Of a stretch of 37,412 nucleotides of DNA, positions 16,359 to 24,402 are shown piece by piece. The translations under genes were made by a program, and so were the position numbers. Each line of letters starts with the position of its first letter. Positions within the stretch are counted from its first letter, which is position 1. The notes under the pieces were generated by a model, which was not told where the DNA came from, searched no databases, and saw only the letters and a program-made list of their open reading frames with translations. The stretch is from Deinococci bacterium. Lineage in GTDB: Bacteria > Deinococcota > Deinococci > Deinococcales > Trueperaceae. The stretch covers positions 1 to 37,412 of the forward strand of contig JASBRS010000102.1 of assembly GCA_030149325.1 (NCBI GenBank). Reading direction: 5' to 3'.

Positions 16359-16976
16359 TCAGGGCAGGCCGAACCCCGGCGGCAGCGACACGCCCACGAG
16401 GAGCCGGGTGACGTCGATCTGGAGTTGCCCGGGGGCCGAGGCCGAGCCCTGCACCGCGACGCCGATGCGGAACGAGCCGCTCTGGATGCGGGCCAGCGCC
16501 GCGGCGTGGCTGGCGGCGTCGATCGCGAAGGAGGCGGTGACCTGACCCGTCTGGCTGGCGGTGAGCGCCGGGACGTTGGCGCTGGCCACGGCGTACTGCG
16601 ACTGGAACACGTCGGCGGCGGAGGCATCGGCCACGTACAGGGTGGCGGTGCCGGCGCCGATGTCGGTGGTCGGCGTGAGGTCGGCCGCCAGGTCGAGGCT
16701 GAGGCTGTCGACCGCGGCGATGGCGCTCGAGGGGACGCCGAGCGAGGTCAGGTCGATGAGGGCGCCGCCGCTGGGGTTGCTGGAGTTCGGCGGCAGGTAG
16801 AGGGTGACGGGGCCGCCCGTGTAGGACACCGTGGCCTGGGTGTTGGCCGCGCCCAGGAACGGCACCAGGTCGGCCTGCACCTTCAGGGCGGTGTGCGTCG
16901 AGCAGCCGCTGAGGACCGCGGTCAGGGCCAGCGCGAGGACGACGGGAGCGAGGGTACGCGTACGGAGCAGGTTCAT
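16359..16976 (-). CDS. small lipoprotein of unknown function
   Basis: A 205-residue predicted lipoprotein. The signal peptide ends in a clear lipobox (VLSGC, Cys about residue 25). The mature part is rich in Ser, Thr, Ala and Val with a beta-strand pattern (ATVSYTGGPVTLYLPPNSSNPSGGALIDLTSLG), followed by alternating hydrophobic stretches and LLVGVSLPPGFGLP at the end. I recognise no enzymatic motif. It starts 11 nt after the stop of the outer-membrane barrel gene, so the two are an operon and may form an envelope complex. The start ATG has a GGAAG-like site from the spacer. Confidence 0.75.
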   Translation of the reverse strand: MNLLRTRTLAPVVLALALTAVLSGCSTHTALKVQADLVPFLGAANTQATVSYTGGPVTLYLPPNSSNPSGGALIDLTSLGVPSSAIAAVDSLSLDLAADLTPTTDIGAGTATLYVADASAADVFQSQYAVASANVPALTASQTGQVTASFAIDAASHAAALARIQSGSFRIGVAVQGSASAPGQLQIDVTRLLVGVSLPPGFGLP

Positions 16977-16987
16977 GGCGTCCTTCC

Positions 16988-18328
16988 TCACAGTCCGAAG
17001 GCGAGCGAAGCGGCCACGCCGAAGGCCTGGTGGTCGGTGAAGGGGGAGCGGTGCGTGGTCAGCGCGACGTCGATGCCCACGGGGCCGGCATCGAAGCCGC
17101 CGCCCAGGCCGAGACGCAGCCCGTCCTGGTAGCCCACGCCGGCGCGGGCGGCGATCGGACCGAAGCGCGCTTCGGCACCGAGGTGGCTGGCGAACCCGCC
17201 CGACAGGTCGAGGTCGCCGTCGGCCGCGACCAGCAGCCGCATGCCGGGCACGCTGAGGACGTCGGACGGCACGTCGAGCGCCAAGTTGGCCGCGACGCGC
17301 ACGTGGCGGGCGTAGAGGACCTCCTGGACGGTGCCCAACGGCGTGCTGGTGCTGCTGCTCTGGTCGGCCTGCAGCTGCGTCTCGTCGAGGTTCCACACCA
17401 TCACGCCGAGGTGGCGCACGGAGGCGCCGGCGGTGATGGTGCCGGCCGGGCTGGGGAGGGTGAGCGCCAGCCCCAACGCGGCCTCGCCGCCGTACCCCAC
17501 GGTGCCGTTGGTCAGGCCGCCGAGGGCGGTGGTGCCGCTGTAGCTGTAGAGGACGTTGCCGGTGTAGTTCCCGCTGCTGTCCTGCTCGGCCTGCGCCTGT
17601 CCCTGCAGGTCGAGGCTGGCACGGGCGAGCCCGGCCACCGCCGAGCCCTGGACGCCGGCGTAGAGCTGCCCGCCGCCCAACGCCGCGGCCGGGACCGGGA
17701 GGGCGAGCGCGGTGCCGACGTCGATCGCCACCCCGGCCTCGGCATCGGCCCGGAGTGTGGCGGAGGCGCTGGGGCTGCCGCCCTGGAAGACCTGCGCGGT
17801 GTCGGTGCCGGGGACGAGGTCGGCGTGGACGTGCAGGAACGGCCGGACGGCCAGGTGGACCGGGCCCAGGCTGCCTCCGAGCGGCAGATCGAGGCCTTCG
17901 CTGAGGCGCGCCGGTTGGGCCAGGCGCATCGGCGATCCTCCCTGGAAGGCCACGCTCAGACCGTTGGCGTCGACGCTGACGGTGACCTGGTCGGGGCTGA
18001 TGGCGGGGTCGAGCAGGTAGAGGCCGAGGTTGCTGGCCTGGTCGAAGGTGCTCAGGGCGTCGAAGTTGGGGCCGGTGGGGTCCCAGTAGTCGCGGGTGAC
18101 GGCGCTCAGGGCACCCAGGGGCAACGTCAGGCTGGCGCCTCCCCCCGGGATGGCGGCGAAGGCGGGGTTGACGTCGGCGGCGGAGGGACCGGCCACGCGC
18201 ACGCCGCCCATGCCCAGGGCGCGGGCGTCCTGCGCGTGGGCGACGGGGAGGGCCGTCAGCAGCAGGGCTGCCAGCGCGACCGCGCGCCCCACGCTGCGGG
18301 CCGGGGATCGGGGAGGTCGAGGCATCAT
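16988..18328 (-). CDS. predicted outer-membrane beta-barrel protein
   Basis: A 446-residue exported protein. The signal peptide (RAVALAALLLTALPVAHAQ) is followed by ARALGMGGVRVAGPSAADVNPAF, the start seen in OMPP1/FadL and TraF-like barrel families, where the N-terminal segment plugs the barrel. The rest alternates short amphipathic strands with Gly, and ends in ASLAFGL, a plausible C-terminal barrel strand. The tandem ATG at 18328 has AAGGAG six nt upstream; a longer frame toward 18484 is not needed. Possible roles are hydrophobic substrate uptake or a structural porin; neither is shown. It is divergent from the hydroxyproline dehydratase gene. Confidence 0.72.
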   Translation of the reverse strand: MMPRPPRSPARSVGRAVALAALLLTALPVAHAQDARALGMGGVRVAGPSAADVNPAFAAIPGGGASLTLPLGALSAVTRDYWDPTGPNFDALSTFDQASNLGLYLLDPAISPDQVTVSVDANGLSVAFQGGSPMRLAQPARLSEGLDLPLGGSLGPVHLAVRPFLHVHADLVPGTDTAQVFQGGSPSASATLRADAEAGVAIDVGTALALPVPAAALGGGQLYAGVQGSAVAGLARASLDLQGQAQAEQDSSGNYTGNVLYSYSGTTALGGLTNGTVGYGGEAALGLALTLPSPAGTITAGASVRHLGVMVWNLDETQLQADQSSSTSTPLGTVQEVLYARHVRVAANLALDVPSDVLSVPGMRLLVAADGDLDLSGGFASHLGAEARFGPIAARAGVGYQDGLRLGLGGGFDAGPVGIDVALTTHRSPFTDHQAFGVAASLAFGL

Positions 18329-18439
18329 GTCGGGCTCCTTGGCTGCGGGGTTGGACAGCACGCTCCTGCCATTGCAGCGTCCCGGTGGCGAGGCTCGCCA
18401 TGAAAGGTTTCGCTCGCCGCGATCGGGCGCGCCCGGGCG

Positions 18440-18445
18440 TACGAT
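18440..18445 (+). promoter_or_regulatory. candidate -10 box of dehydratase gene
   Basis: TACGAT (TANNNT form) lies 28 nt before the chosen GTG start, leaving room for the GGAGGGG ribosome-binding site at 18462. No -35 is evident. Confidence 0.3.
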
Positions 18446-18473
18446 GACGGCCACGGAGCGAGGAGGGGTCCCG

Positions 18474-19481
18474 GTGGAGTTCACGCGCAGTTACACGACC
18501 GTCGATGCCCATGCCGCGGGGGAGCCCCTGCGCATCGTGACCGGGGGCGTGCCGCCGATCCCCGGCGCCAGCATCCTGGCCAAGCGTCGCTGGGTCCGCG
18601 AGCACCTCGATCACGTGCGCACCACCCTGATGTGGGAGCCGCGCGGTCACGCCGACATGTACGGCTGCTACCTCACCGAGCCGGTGACGACGGCGGCCGA
18701 CGTCGGCGTCATCTTCATGCACAACGAGGGCTACAGCGACATGTGCGGGCACGGCATCATCGCGCTGGCCACGGTGATGGTGGCGCAGGGCATGGTGCCG
18801 CGGGAGGTCCCCGAGACGCGGGTCGGCATCGACAGCCCGGCGGGCTTCGTGGAGGCGTGGGTGGGGTGGGACGGCCGCCGCGTCGGCGAGGTCCGTTTCG
18901 TCAACGTGCCGTCGTTCCTGCTGCACCGCGACGTCACCGTCACGACGCCGAGCGCTGGGGAGGTGACCGTCGACGTCGCCTTCGGCGGGGCCTTCTACGC
19001 CTACCTCGAGGCGTCCGCCGTCGGGTTGGTGCTCGGCCGCGATCCCGTCGAGCGCTTCCAGCAGCTCGGCGACGAGATCAGCCGCGCGGTGCGCACCGCC
19101 GTCGACGTGGTGCACCCGCTCGAGCCCGAACTGCGCGGCATCTACGGCACCATCTTCGCCGGCCCGCCGCGCCGCCCCGACGCCGATCAGGTCAACGTCT
19201 GCATCTTCGCCGATCGCCAGGTCGACCGCTCGCCGACCGGCACCGGCACCGCCGGGCGGGTGGCGCAGCTCGTGGCCCGCGGTCGCCTGGGGCTGGGCCA
19301 GCGGCTCGGCAACGAGAGCATCGCCGGGACGCTGTTCACCGGCACGGCGCTGCGCCGCACCGAGGTCGGTGCGGTGGAGGCGGTGGTCCCCGAGGTCGCG
19401 GGGCGCGCGGCCATCGTGGGCTTCAACACGTGGCTGGTGGAGGAGGGGGACGAGGTGGGGGAGGGGTTCCTGGTGCGCTGA
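18474..19481 (+). CDS. trans-3-hydroxy-L-proline dehydratase-like (proline racemase family)
   Basis: A 335-residue proline racemase superfamily protein. The first catalytic residue is Cys91 in MCGHGIIAL. At the second position the motif DRSPTGTGT has Thr255 instead of the Cys found in proline racemase and 4-hydroxyproline epimerase. In this superfamily a Cys/Thr pair marks trans-3-hydroxy-L-proline dehydratase, which makes 1-pyrroline-2-carboxylate, a precursor of proline. The GTG at 18474 has GGAGGGG at 18462; an ATG at 18444 overlaps the candidate -10 box. It is followed after 184 bp by a peptide-type ABC transporter, which suggests uptake and use of hydroxyproline-containing peptides (inference). 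Confidence 0.88.
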   Translation: MEFTRSYTTVDAHAAGEPLRIVTGGVPPIPGASILAKRRWVREHLDHVRTTLMWEPRGHADMYGCYLTEPVTTAADVGVIFMHNEGYSDMCGHGIIALATVMVAQGMVPREVPETRVGIDSPAGFVEAWVGWDGRRVGEVRFVNVPSFLLHRDVTVTTPSAGEVTVDVAFGGAFYAYLEASAVGLVLGRDPVERFQQLGDEISRAVRTAVDVVHPLEPELRGIYGTIFAGPPRRPDADQVNVCIFADRQVDRSPTGTGTAGRVAQLVARGRLGLGQRLGNESIAGTLFTGTALRRTEVGAVEAVVPEVAGRAAIVGFNTWLVEEGDEVGEGFLVR

Positions 19482-19544
19482 GGGGCCGGGCCCCGCTGGC
19501 GACCGGAGCCCCGGAAGGATTGGTCGGACCGTTCGACCTTATGG

Positions 19545-19550
19545 TAGAAT
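19545..19550 (+). promoter_or_regulatory. candidate promoter of peptide ABC operon (-10 TAGAAT)
   Basis: TAGAAT lies in the only AT-rich patch between the dehydratase and the permease gene. TTGGTC at 19520-19525 could serve as -35, but with a 19-bp spacer. A leader of about 110 nt would follow, containing the inverted repeat at 19571-19615. Confidence 0.45.
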
Positions 19551-19570
19551 TTCCACGGCTATACAGGAGC

Positions 19571-19615
19571 GGGGCCGTACGCCTCGGGTGCGCCATCGCC
19601 CCGACGTACGGCCCC
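19571..19615 (+). promoter_or_regulatory. long inverted repeat in leader of peptide ABC operon
   Basis: GGGGCCGTACG (19571-19581) and CGTACGGCCCC (19605-19615) are perfectly complementary 11-bp arms around a 23-nt loop. In RNA this would be a stable stem in the 5' leader; as DNA it could be an operator. There is no following U-run, so it is not an ordinary terminator. Confidence 0.5.
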
Positions 19616-19665
19616 CGGACCGTCCAAGGCCCCGACAACCGATGCCATGAGCCCGGGGAGACGAT

Positions 19666-20571
19666 GTGACCGACACGCTGCAGGCGCAGCTCGACGATAG
19701 CCCGGGTACCGCGCGTCCGGTCCGACGGCGTAGCTGGTGGCGCCGCCTGGCCGCGGATCGCACCGGGATGCTCGGCCTCGTGCTGGTGGTGTTGGTGGTG
19801 GGGGCCGCGGCGCTGGCGCCGGTGCTCGCACCCTTCGACCCGAACCGGCAGTTCAACGACGGCCTCAGTGCGTACGGGATGCCCCGTCCGCCCGATCCCA
19901 CCTACCTGCTGGGCACCGACCTGCTGGGGCGTGACCTGCTCTCGCGCATCCTCTTCGGGGCCCGCATCAGCCTCGTGATCGGCCTGGTGGCGAACGGCGT
20001 GGCCGTCGCCATCGGAGCCGTCGTCGGCGTGGTGGCGGGCTACTTCCGAGGCTGGCTCGGCACCCTGCTGATGCGCTTCACCGACGTCATGACGGCGTTC
20101 CCGGCGCTGGTGCTGGCGATCGCCCTAGCCGCCATCCTGCGTCCGAGTCTGTGGATCGTCGCGCTGGTGATCGCCCTGGTCAACTGGGTCTACGTGGCGC
20201 GTGCGATCTACGCTCAGGTGCTGGCCATCCGCGAGCAGCCCTACATCGAGGCCACCGCCGCCCTGGGGATCCCCACCTTCGGGGTCCTGCTGCGCCACGT
20301 GGTCCCGCAGCTCACCCTCAGCCTCCTGGTCTTCGCCACCCTGGGCATCTCCACCAGCGTGTTGTTGGAGGCGTCGCTCTCCTACCTGGGGGTCGGGGTG
20401 CAGCCGCCCACGCCCTCGTGGGGCGGCATCATCAACGCCAGTCAGTCGTACCTGACGACGGCCCCCTGGCTGGTGCTGTTCCCGGGGCTGGCGATCATCG
20501 TCACCTCGGTCGGCTTCAACCTCTTCGGCGAGGCGCTCCGCGACGCCCTCGACGTCGGGGGTCAGCGGTGA
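19666..20571 (+). CDS. dipeptide/oligopeptide ABC transporter permease (DppC type)
   Basis: A 301-residue permease. It begins with a cytoplasmic tail and a first membrane segment (GMLGLVLVVLVVGAAALAPVLAPF). The motif YLLGTDLLGRDLLSRILFGARISLVIG is diagnostic of DppC/OppC/NikC proteins. The EAA coupling loop (YIEATAALGIPTFGVLLRHVVPQ) and SYLGVGVQPPTPSWG follow. The GTG start at 19666 follows GGGGAG. It precedes the DppB-type gene with a 4-nt overlap, the reverse of the usual dppB-dppC order. Confidence 0.94.
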   Translation: MTDTLQAQLDDSPGTARPVRRRSWWRRLAADRTGMLGLVLVVLVVGAAALAPVLAPFDPNRQFNDGLSAYGMPRPPDPTYLLGTDLLGRDLLSRILFGARISLVIGLVANGVAVAIGAVVGVVAGYFRGWLGTLLMRFTDVMTAFPALVLAIALAAILRPSLWIVALVIALVNWVYVARAIYAQVLAIREQPYIEATAALGIPTFGVLLRHVVPQLTLSLLVFATLGISTSVLLEASLSYLGVGVQPPTPSWGGIINASQSYLTTAPWLVLFPGLAIIVTSVGFNLFGEALRDALDVGGQR

Positions 20572-21494
20572 CCGGCTACGTCGCTCGGCGCGTCCTCCAG
20601 GGCCTCGGGGCGGTCCTCTGCGTCGTCACCGTGACGTTCGTGCTGACCTACATCGTGCCCGTGAATCCGGCGCAGATGATCGCCGGGCCCAGTGCCACGC
20701 CCGACGTGGTCGCGAGCATCGGCCATCAGCTGGGCCTCGACCAGCCGCTGCCGGTGCGTTACGTCCGCTACCTGTGGGGGCTGGCGCACCTCGACCTGGG
20801 CCGCTCGTACGCCCAGCGCACCCAGGTCGGCGCGCTGGTCGCGAGCCACCTGCCGGTGACCCTGAAGCTGATGCTCACCGGCATCGCCTGCGAGCTGTTG
20901 ATCGGCATCCCCATCGGCATCCTGTCCTCGGTGGCTCCCGGCAGTTGGTGGGACCGCGTCCTCACCCTGGTGGCCTTCATCGGCGTGTCGACGCCGCAGT
21001 TCGTGGTCGGGCTGGTGCTCATCTACCTGCTGGCCTACCTGCTGCCCTGGTTCCCCCTCGGCGGGTATGGCAACGGCGACTTGGGCCACTACGTCCTCCC
21101 GGCACTGTCGGTGGGCTTCGCCGGAGCCGGCTGGTACGCGCGGGTGTTGCGATCGTCGCTGGTGGAGGTATTGCGACAGGACTACGTCCGCACGGCTCGT
21201 GCCAAGGGGGTCCGCCCGCGCTCGCAGGTGTTCCGCCACGCCCTACGCAACGCCATGCTCCCCGTCATCGCCCTGGTCGGCCTCGACCTCGGGGTGTTCA
21301 TGGGCGGTGTGATCGTGGTGGAGCAGGTGTTCGCGCTCCCCGGCCTGGGGCAGATGATGTGGCAGGCCATCCAGGTCCTCGACATCCCGGTGATCATGGG
21401 CGGCGTTCTGGTCACGGCGATCTTCGTCGTGATCGGGAACCTTCTCGCCGACCTGATCTACCCGTTCCTCGATCCCCGGATCCAGTACCGCTAG
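20568..21494 (+). CDS. dipeptide/oligopeptide ABC transporter permease (DppB type)
   Basis: A 308-residue permease with six expected transmembrane segments. It opens VTGYVARRVLQGLGAVLCVVTVTFVLTYIVPVNPA, typical of DppB/OppB. The coupling loop LRQDYVRTARAKGVRPRSQVFRHALRNAMLPVI and the end motif LADLIYPFLDPRIQYR are also diagnostic. The GTG start overlaps the DppC stop (GTGA), so both half-channels are made in equal amounts. No ATPase genes of this transporter lie in the window, so it must borrow them from another locus. Confidence 0.94.
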   Translation: MTGYVARRVLQGLGAVLCVVTVTFVLTYIVPVNPAQMIAGPSATPDVVASIGHQLGLDQPLPVRYVRYLWGLAHLDLGRSYAQRTQVGALVASHLPVTLKLMLTGIACELLIGIPIGILSSVAPGSWWDRVLTLVAFIGVSTPQFVVGLVLIYLLAYLLPWFPLGGYGNGDLGHYVLPALSVGFAGAGWYARVLRSSLVEVLRQDYVRTARAKGVRPRSQVFRHALRNAMLPVIALVGLDLGVFMGGVIVVEQVFALPGLGQMMWQAIQVLDIPVIMGGVLVTAIFVVIGNLLADLIYPFLDPRIQYR

Positions 21495-21581
21495 CGAAGG
21501 AGGCGTGCCCCTGGCGAGAGGCCCCAAGGCAGCAGCGTTTCGTCGTCCCCCAGCACATCTCGGAGCGTGAAGGAGAGCACC

Positions 21582-23183
21582 ATGAACAGGCGCAGTTGGA
21601 TCCTCGCATGGGCGGTGGTGATGGCCTCGGCCAGCGCCGCGTTCGCCGCCAACAGCAAGGTCGTGTTGACGTTCCAGAACGACATCTCCACCCTCGACCC
21701 GGCCATCGGCTACAACTGGGACAACTGGTCGATGATCCAGGCCATCTTCGACGGCCTCATGACCTACAAGCCGGGTACGACCGAACTCCAGCCTGCCCTC
21801 GCCAGCTCCTACACCGTGTCGGACGACGGGCTGACCTACACCTTCGACTTGCGGCAGGGCGTCAAGTTCACGGACGGTGAGGCCTTCGACGCGCAGGACG
21901 TGAAGTTCTCGTTCGAGCGCATGCTCGACCCCGCCACCCAGAGCCCCGGCGTCGGCTTCTTCACCGGGATCGAGGGCGCCCAGGCGTTCATCGACGGCAA
22001 GGCCAAGGACGTCAGCGGCATCCAGGTGCTGTCGCCGAGCCAGGTGCGCTTCACGCTGACGGCGCCGGACGCCACCTTCCTCAACAAGCTGGCGCTGAAC
22101 TTCGCATTCGCCGTCCCGCCGCAGGCGGTCGCCAAGTGGGGCAAGGACTTCGGCCACCACCCCGTGGGCACGGGCGGCTTCTCGATGCAGGAGTGGGTGC
22201 CGGGTCAGCGCTTGGTGCTGGTCAAGAACCCCGACTACTTCGTGGCGGGCGAACCCAAGGTCGACGAGCTCGAGTTCCAGTTCGGCGTCGATCCCAACGT
22301 GGCCTTCCTGCGACTGCAGCGCGGCGAGGTCGACATCCTCGGCGACGGCATCCCCTCCTCCCAGTTCGCCAAGGTCATGAGCGACGCCAAGCTCAAGCAG
22401 CAGGTGGTGTCGTCGGACCAGATCGAGACCAGCTTCGTCGCCCTCAACACCACCATGAAGCCGTTCGACAGCGTCGAGGTACGGCAGGCGCTCAACATGG
22501 CCGTCGATCGCACGCAGGTGTTGCGCGTCATCAACAACCGCGCGGGTGCAGCCGACCAGATCCTGCCCCCGACGATGCCGGGCTACAACCCCGACTACAA
22601 GGGCTTCCCCTACGACCCCGCCCAGGCCAAGCAACTGCTTGCCAAGGCCGGCTACCCCGACGGCTTCAGCACCGAGCTGTACACCAGCAACGTCGATCCC
22701 AACCCACGCATCGCGCAGGTTCTCCAACAGCAGCTCGCCCAGATCGGTGTCAAGGTCGACATCCGGTCGCTGTCGCCGAGCGCGGTGATCGACGCGGCTG
22801 GGCAGGGCAAGACGCCCATGGTGTGGTCGGGCGGCATGGCCTGGCTCGATGACTACCCCGACCCCAACGACTTCTGGTGGCCCATCCTGGCGTGCGACAG
22901 CGCCGTCCCCGGCGGCTGGAACTGGGCCCGCTACTGCAACAAGGCGCTCGACGCCCAGGGCCAGAAGGCCGACGCCATGGTGCAGCTCAGCCAGCACGAC
23001 GCCCGCATCGCGCTGTGGCAGGACGTCTTCACGCAGGCCTCGCAGGACGCCCCGTGGATCCCGCTGTTCAACGAGCGCAGCTACGTCATGCACTCGCCGC
23101 GCATGGGCGGGATCGGCTTCAAGGTGGCCGGCATCTACACCCCGGTGAACTACAAGGAGATCGAGATTGTCCAAGGGCAGTAG
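21582..23183 (+). CDS. peptide/nickel-type ABC transporter substrate-binding protein
   Basis: A 533-residue exported binding protein of the DppA/OppA family. The signal peptide (residues 1-24, WAVVMASASAAFA) has no lipobox. The fold starts VVLTFQNDISTLDPAIGYNWDNWSMIQAIFDGLMTY and contains LASSYTVSDDGLTYTFDLRQGVKFTDGEAFDAQDVKFSFERMLDP, hallmarks of this family. Near the C-terminus DDYPDPNDFWWPIL is the usual DYPDP motif. The ATG at 21582 has AAGGAG upstream. Its 3' end overlaps the amidase gene by 17 nt, which ties the ligand to that enzyme. Ligand class (peptide, amide or other) is not certain. Confidence 0.94.
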   Translation: MNRRSWILAWAVVMASASAAFAANSKVVLTFQNDISTLDPAIGYNWDNWSMIQAIFDGLMTYKPGTTELQPALASSYTVSDDGLTYTFDLRQGVKFTDGEAFDAQDVKFSFERMLDPATQSPGVGFFTGIEGAQAFIDGKAKDVSGIQVLSPSQVRFTLTAPDATFLNKLALNFAFAVPPQAVAKWGKDFGHHPVGTGGFSMQEWVPGQRLVLVKNPDYFVAGEPKVDELEFQFGVDPNVAFLRLQRGEVDILGDGIPSSQFAKVMSDAKLKQQVVSSDQIETSFVALNTTMKPFDSVEVRQALNMAVDRTQVLRVINNRAGAADQILPPTMPGYNPDYKGFPYDPAQAKQLLAKAGYPDGFSTELYTSNVDPNPRIAQVLQQQLAQIGVKVDIRSLSPSAVIDAAGQGKTPMVWSGGMAWLDDYPDPNDFWWPILACDSAVPGGWNWARYCNKALDAQGQKADAMVQLSQHDARIALWQDVFTQASQDAPWIPLFNERSYVMHSPRMGGIGFKVAGIYTPVNYKEIEIVQGQ

Positions 23184-24108
23184 CATCCGCACGATCCACA
23201 GCGCCCACCACCACTTCGGTTGGGACAACGCCCTGGCGCCGGTGCTCACCGTCGCGCCCGGCGAGGAGGTCGACTTCGACATCCTCGACTCCTCCGGTGG
23301 GCAGCTGACCGAGGCCTCGGGGGTCGCGGACGTGGCGGCGCTCGACTTCGAGCGCGTCAACCCCGTTACCGGACCGGTGGTCGTCGACGGCGCGGAGCCC
23401 GGCGACGCCCTGGCCGTGACCGTCGTCGACTTCGAGGAGAGCGCCTGGGGCTGGACCGCCATCATCCCCGGCTTCGGGCTGCTGGCCGACGACTTCCCCG
23501 ACCCCTACCTGCACATCTCCCACTACGACGCCGAGCGGGTGCGCTTCGCAGGCGGCATCGAGCTCCCGACGGTGCCCTTCCCGGGCACCATCGGGGTGGC
23601 GTTGGCGGAGCGGGGGCTGCACTCGGTGGTGCCGCCACGCCGCGTGGGCGGCAACCTCGACGTCCACGACCTCACTCGCGGCAGCACCCTCTACCTGCCG
23701 GTGGAGGTGCCCGGCGCGCTGTTCTCGGTGGGGGACACCCACGCCGCACAGGGTGACGGCGAGGTGTGCGGCACCGCGGTGGAGACGGCCATGCGCACGC
23801 GCCTGCGCTTCGACCTCGTCAAGGGCGCCGAGCTGCCGGCGCCGCAGTTCCGCATGGCGCGGCCCGCGGCCGGCTTCGCGCCGGCCGGCAAGGGCTTCTA
23901 CGCCACCACCGGGGTCGGTCCCGACCTGATGGAGGCGGCCAAGGACGCCGTGCGGGCGATGATCGACCACCTGGGCCGCGATTACGCTCTGGCGCCCGAG
24001 CTCGCCTACTGCCTGTGCAGCGTCGCCGCCGACCTGCGCATCAGCGAGATCGTCGACCAGCCCAACTGGGTGGTGTCGGCGCACCTGCCGCTGGGCATCT
24101 TCGTCTAG
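23167..24108 (+). CDS. acetamidase/formamidase family protein
   Basis: A 313-residue protein of the FmdA/AmdA family, which releases ammonia from formamide or short amides. Family landmarks are HSAHHHFGWDNALAPVLTVAPGEEVDFDILDSSGGQ at the start, and GDTHAAQGDGEVCGTAVET in the centre, where most members have GDxHAAQGDGE. TTG at 23167 is the start: AAGGAG (23154-23159) sits 7 nt before it, inside the end of the binding-protein gene, so the two are translationally coupled. The coupling suggests that the transporter delivers a substrate, or precursor, of this hydrolase. The family also contains enzymes of unknown specificity. Confidence 0.9.
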   Translation: MSKGSSIRTIHSAHHHFGWDNALAPVLTVAPGEEVDFDILDSSGGQLTEASGVADVAALDFERVNPVTGPVVVDGAEPGDALAVTVVDFEESAWGWTAIIPGFGLLADDFPDPYLHISHYDAERVRFAGGIELPTVPFPGTIGVALAERGLHSVVPPRRVGGNLDVHDLTRGSTLYLPVEVPGALFSVGDTHAAQGDGEVCGTAVETAMRTRLRFDLVKGAELPAPQFRMARPAAGFAPAGKGFYATTGVGPDLMEAAKDAVRAMIDHLGRDYALAPELAYCLCSVAADLRISEIVDQPNWVVSAHLPLGIFV

Positions 24109-24127
24109 CTCCCGGCTGCGTTTGGAC

Positions 24128-24159
24128 GGGTGGCGCGCATCGCACGATGCGCGCCACCC
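24128..24159. terminator. strong hairpin after the amidase gene
   Basis: A perfect 14-bp stem (24128-24141 with 24146-24159) around a 4-nt loop GCAC begins 20 nt after the amidase stop. It is not followed by a U-run, common in very GC-rich genomes, so its terminator role rests on position and stability. Confidence 0.65.
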
Positions 24160-24402
24160 GCTTCCGTCGAGGGCCACGACGCCCCCGATGGCCTCTCGGA
24201 GCCGACTGGACGGAATCTAGACGCCGGTGCGCTATCGTGCTGCCATCGCTTCGGCAGGGGTGGGGGCCGCCCACGTGCGCCGTCCGCTCAACGGTAGCTG
24301 GTGCTTCGTCGCTCGCGAGGATCGCCGCCGCTTGGCCGCGTTCCAGCGTGGCGACATCCGCTGCACACGCTCCTCACCCCCCACGCCTGAGGGGGGAGTC
24401 CC
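24160..24402 (+). promoter_or_regulatory. upstream region of lipoprotein operon
   Basis: No gene is visible here. TATCGT at 24233-24238 fits the TANNNT -10 form, but no good -35 accompanies it. Just before the start codon the ribosome-binding run GGGGGG (24391-24396) is complementary to CCCCCC at 24377-24382. A second pairing, CCTCA (24372-24376) with TGAGG (24388-24392), would exclude the first. Both would mask the Shine-Dalgarno sequence to a degree. Confidence 0.3.

Noticed and set aside
18387-18399. GGCGAG-G-CTCGCC palindrome between the barrel and dehydratase genes
   Set aside because: It is short and made of G and C only, as expected often by chance at this composition.
18474-19481. 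Annotation as proline racemase or 4-hydroxyproline epimerase
   Set aside because: The second catalytic Cys those enzymes need is Thr255 here, which fits the dehydratase instead.
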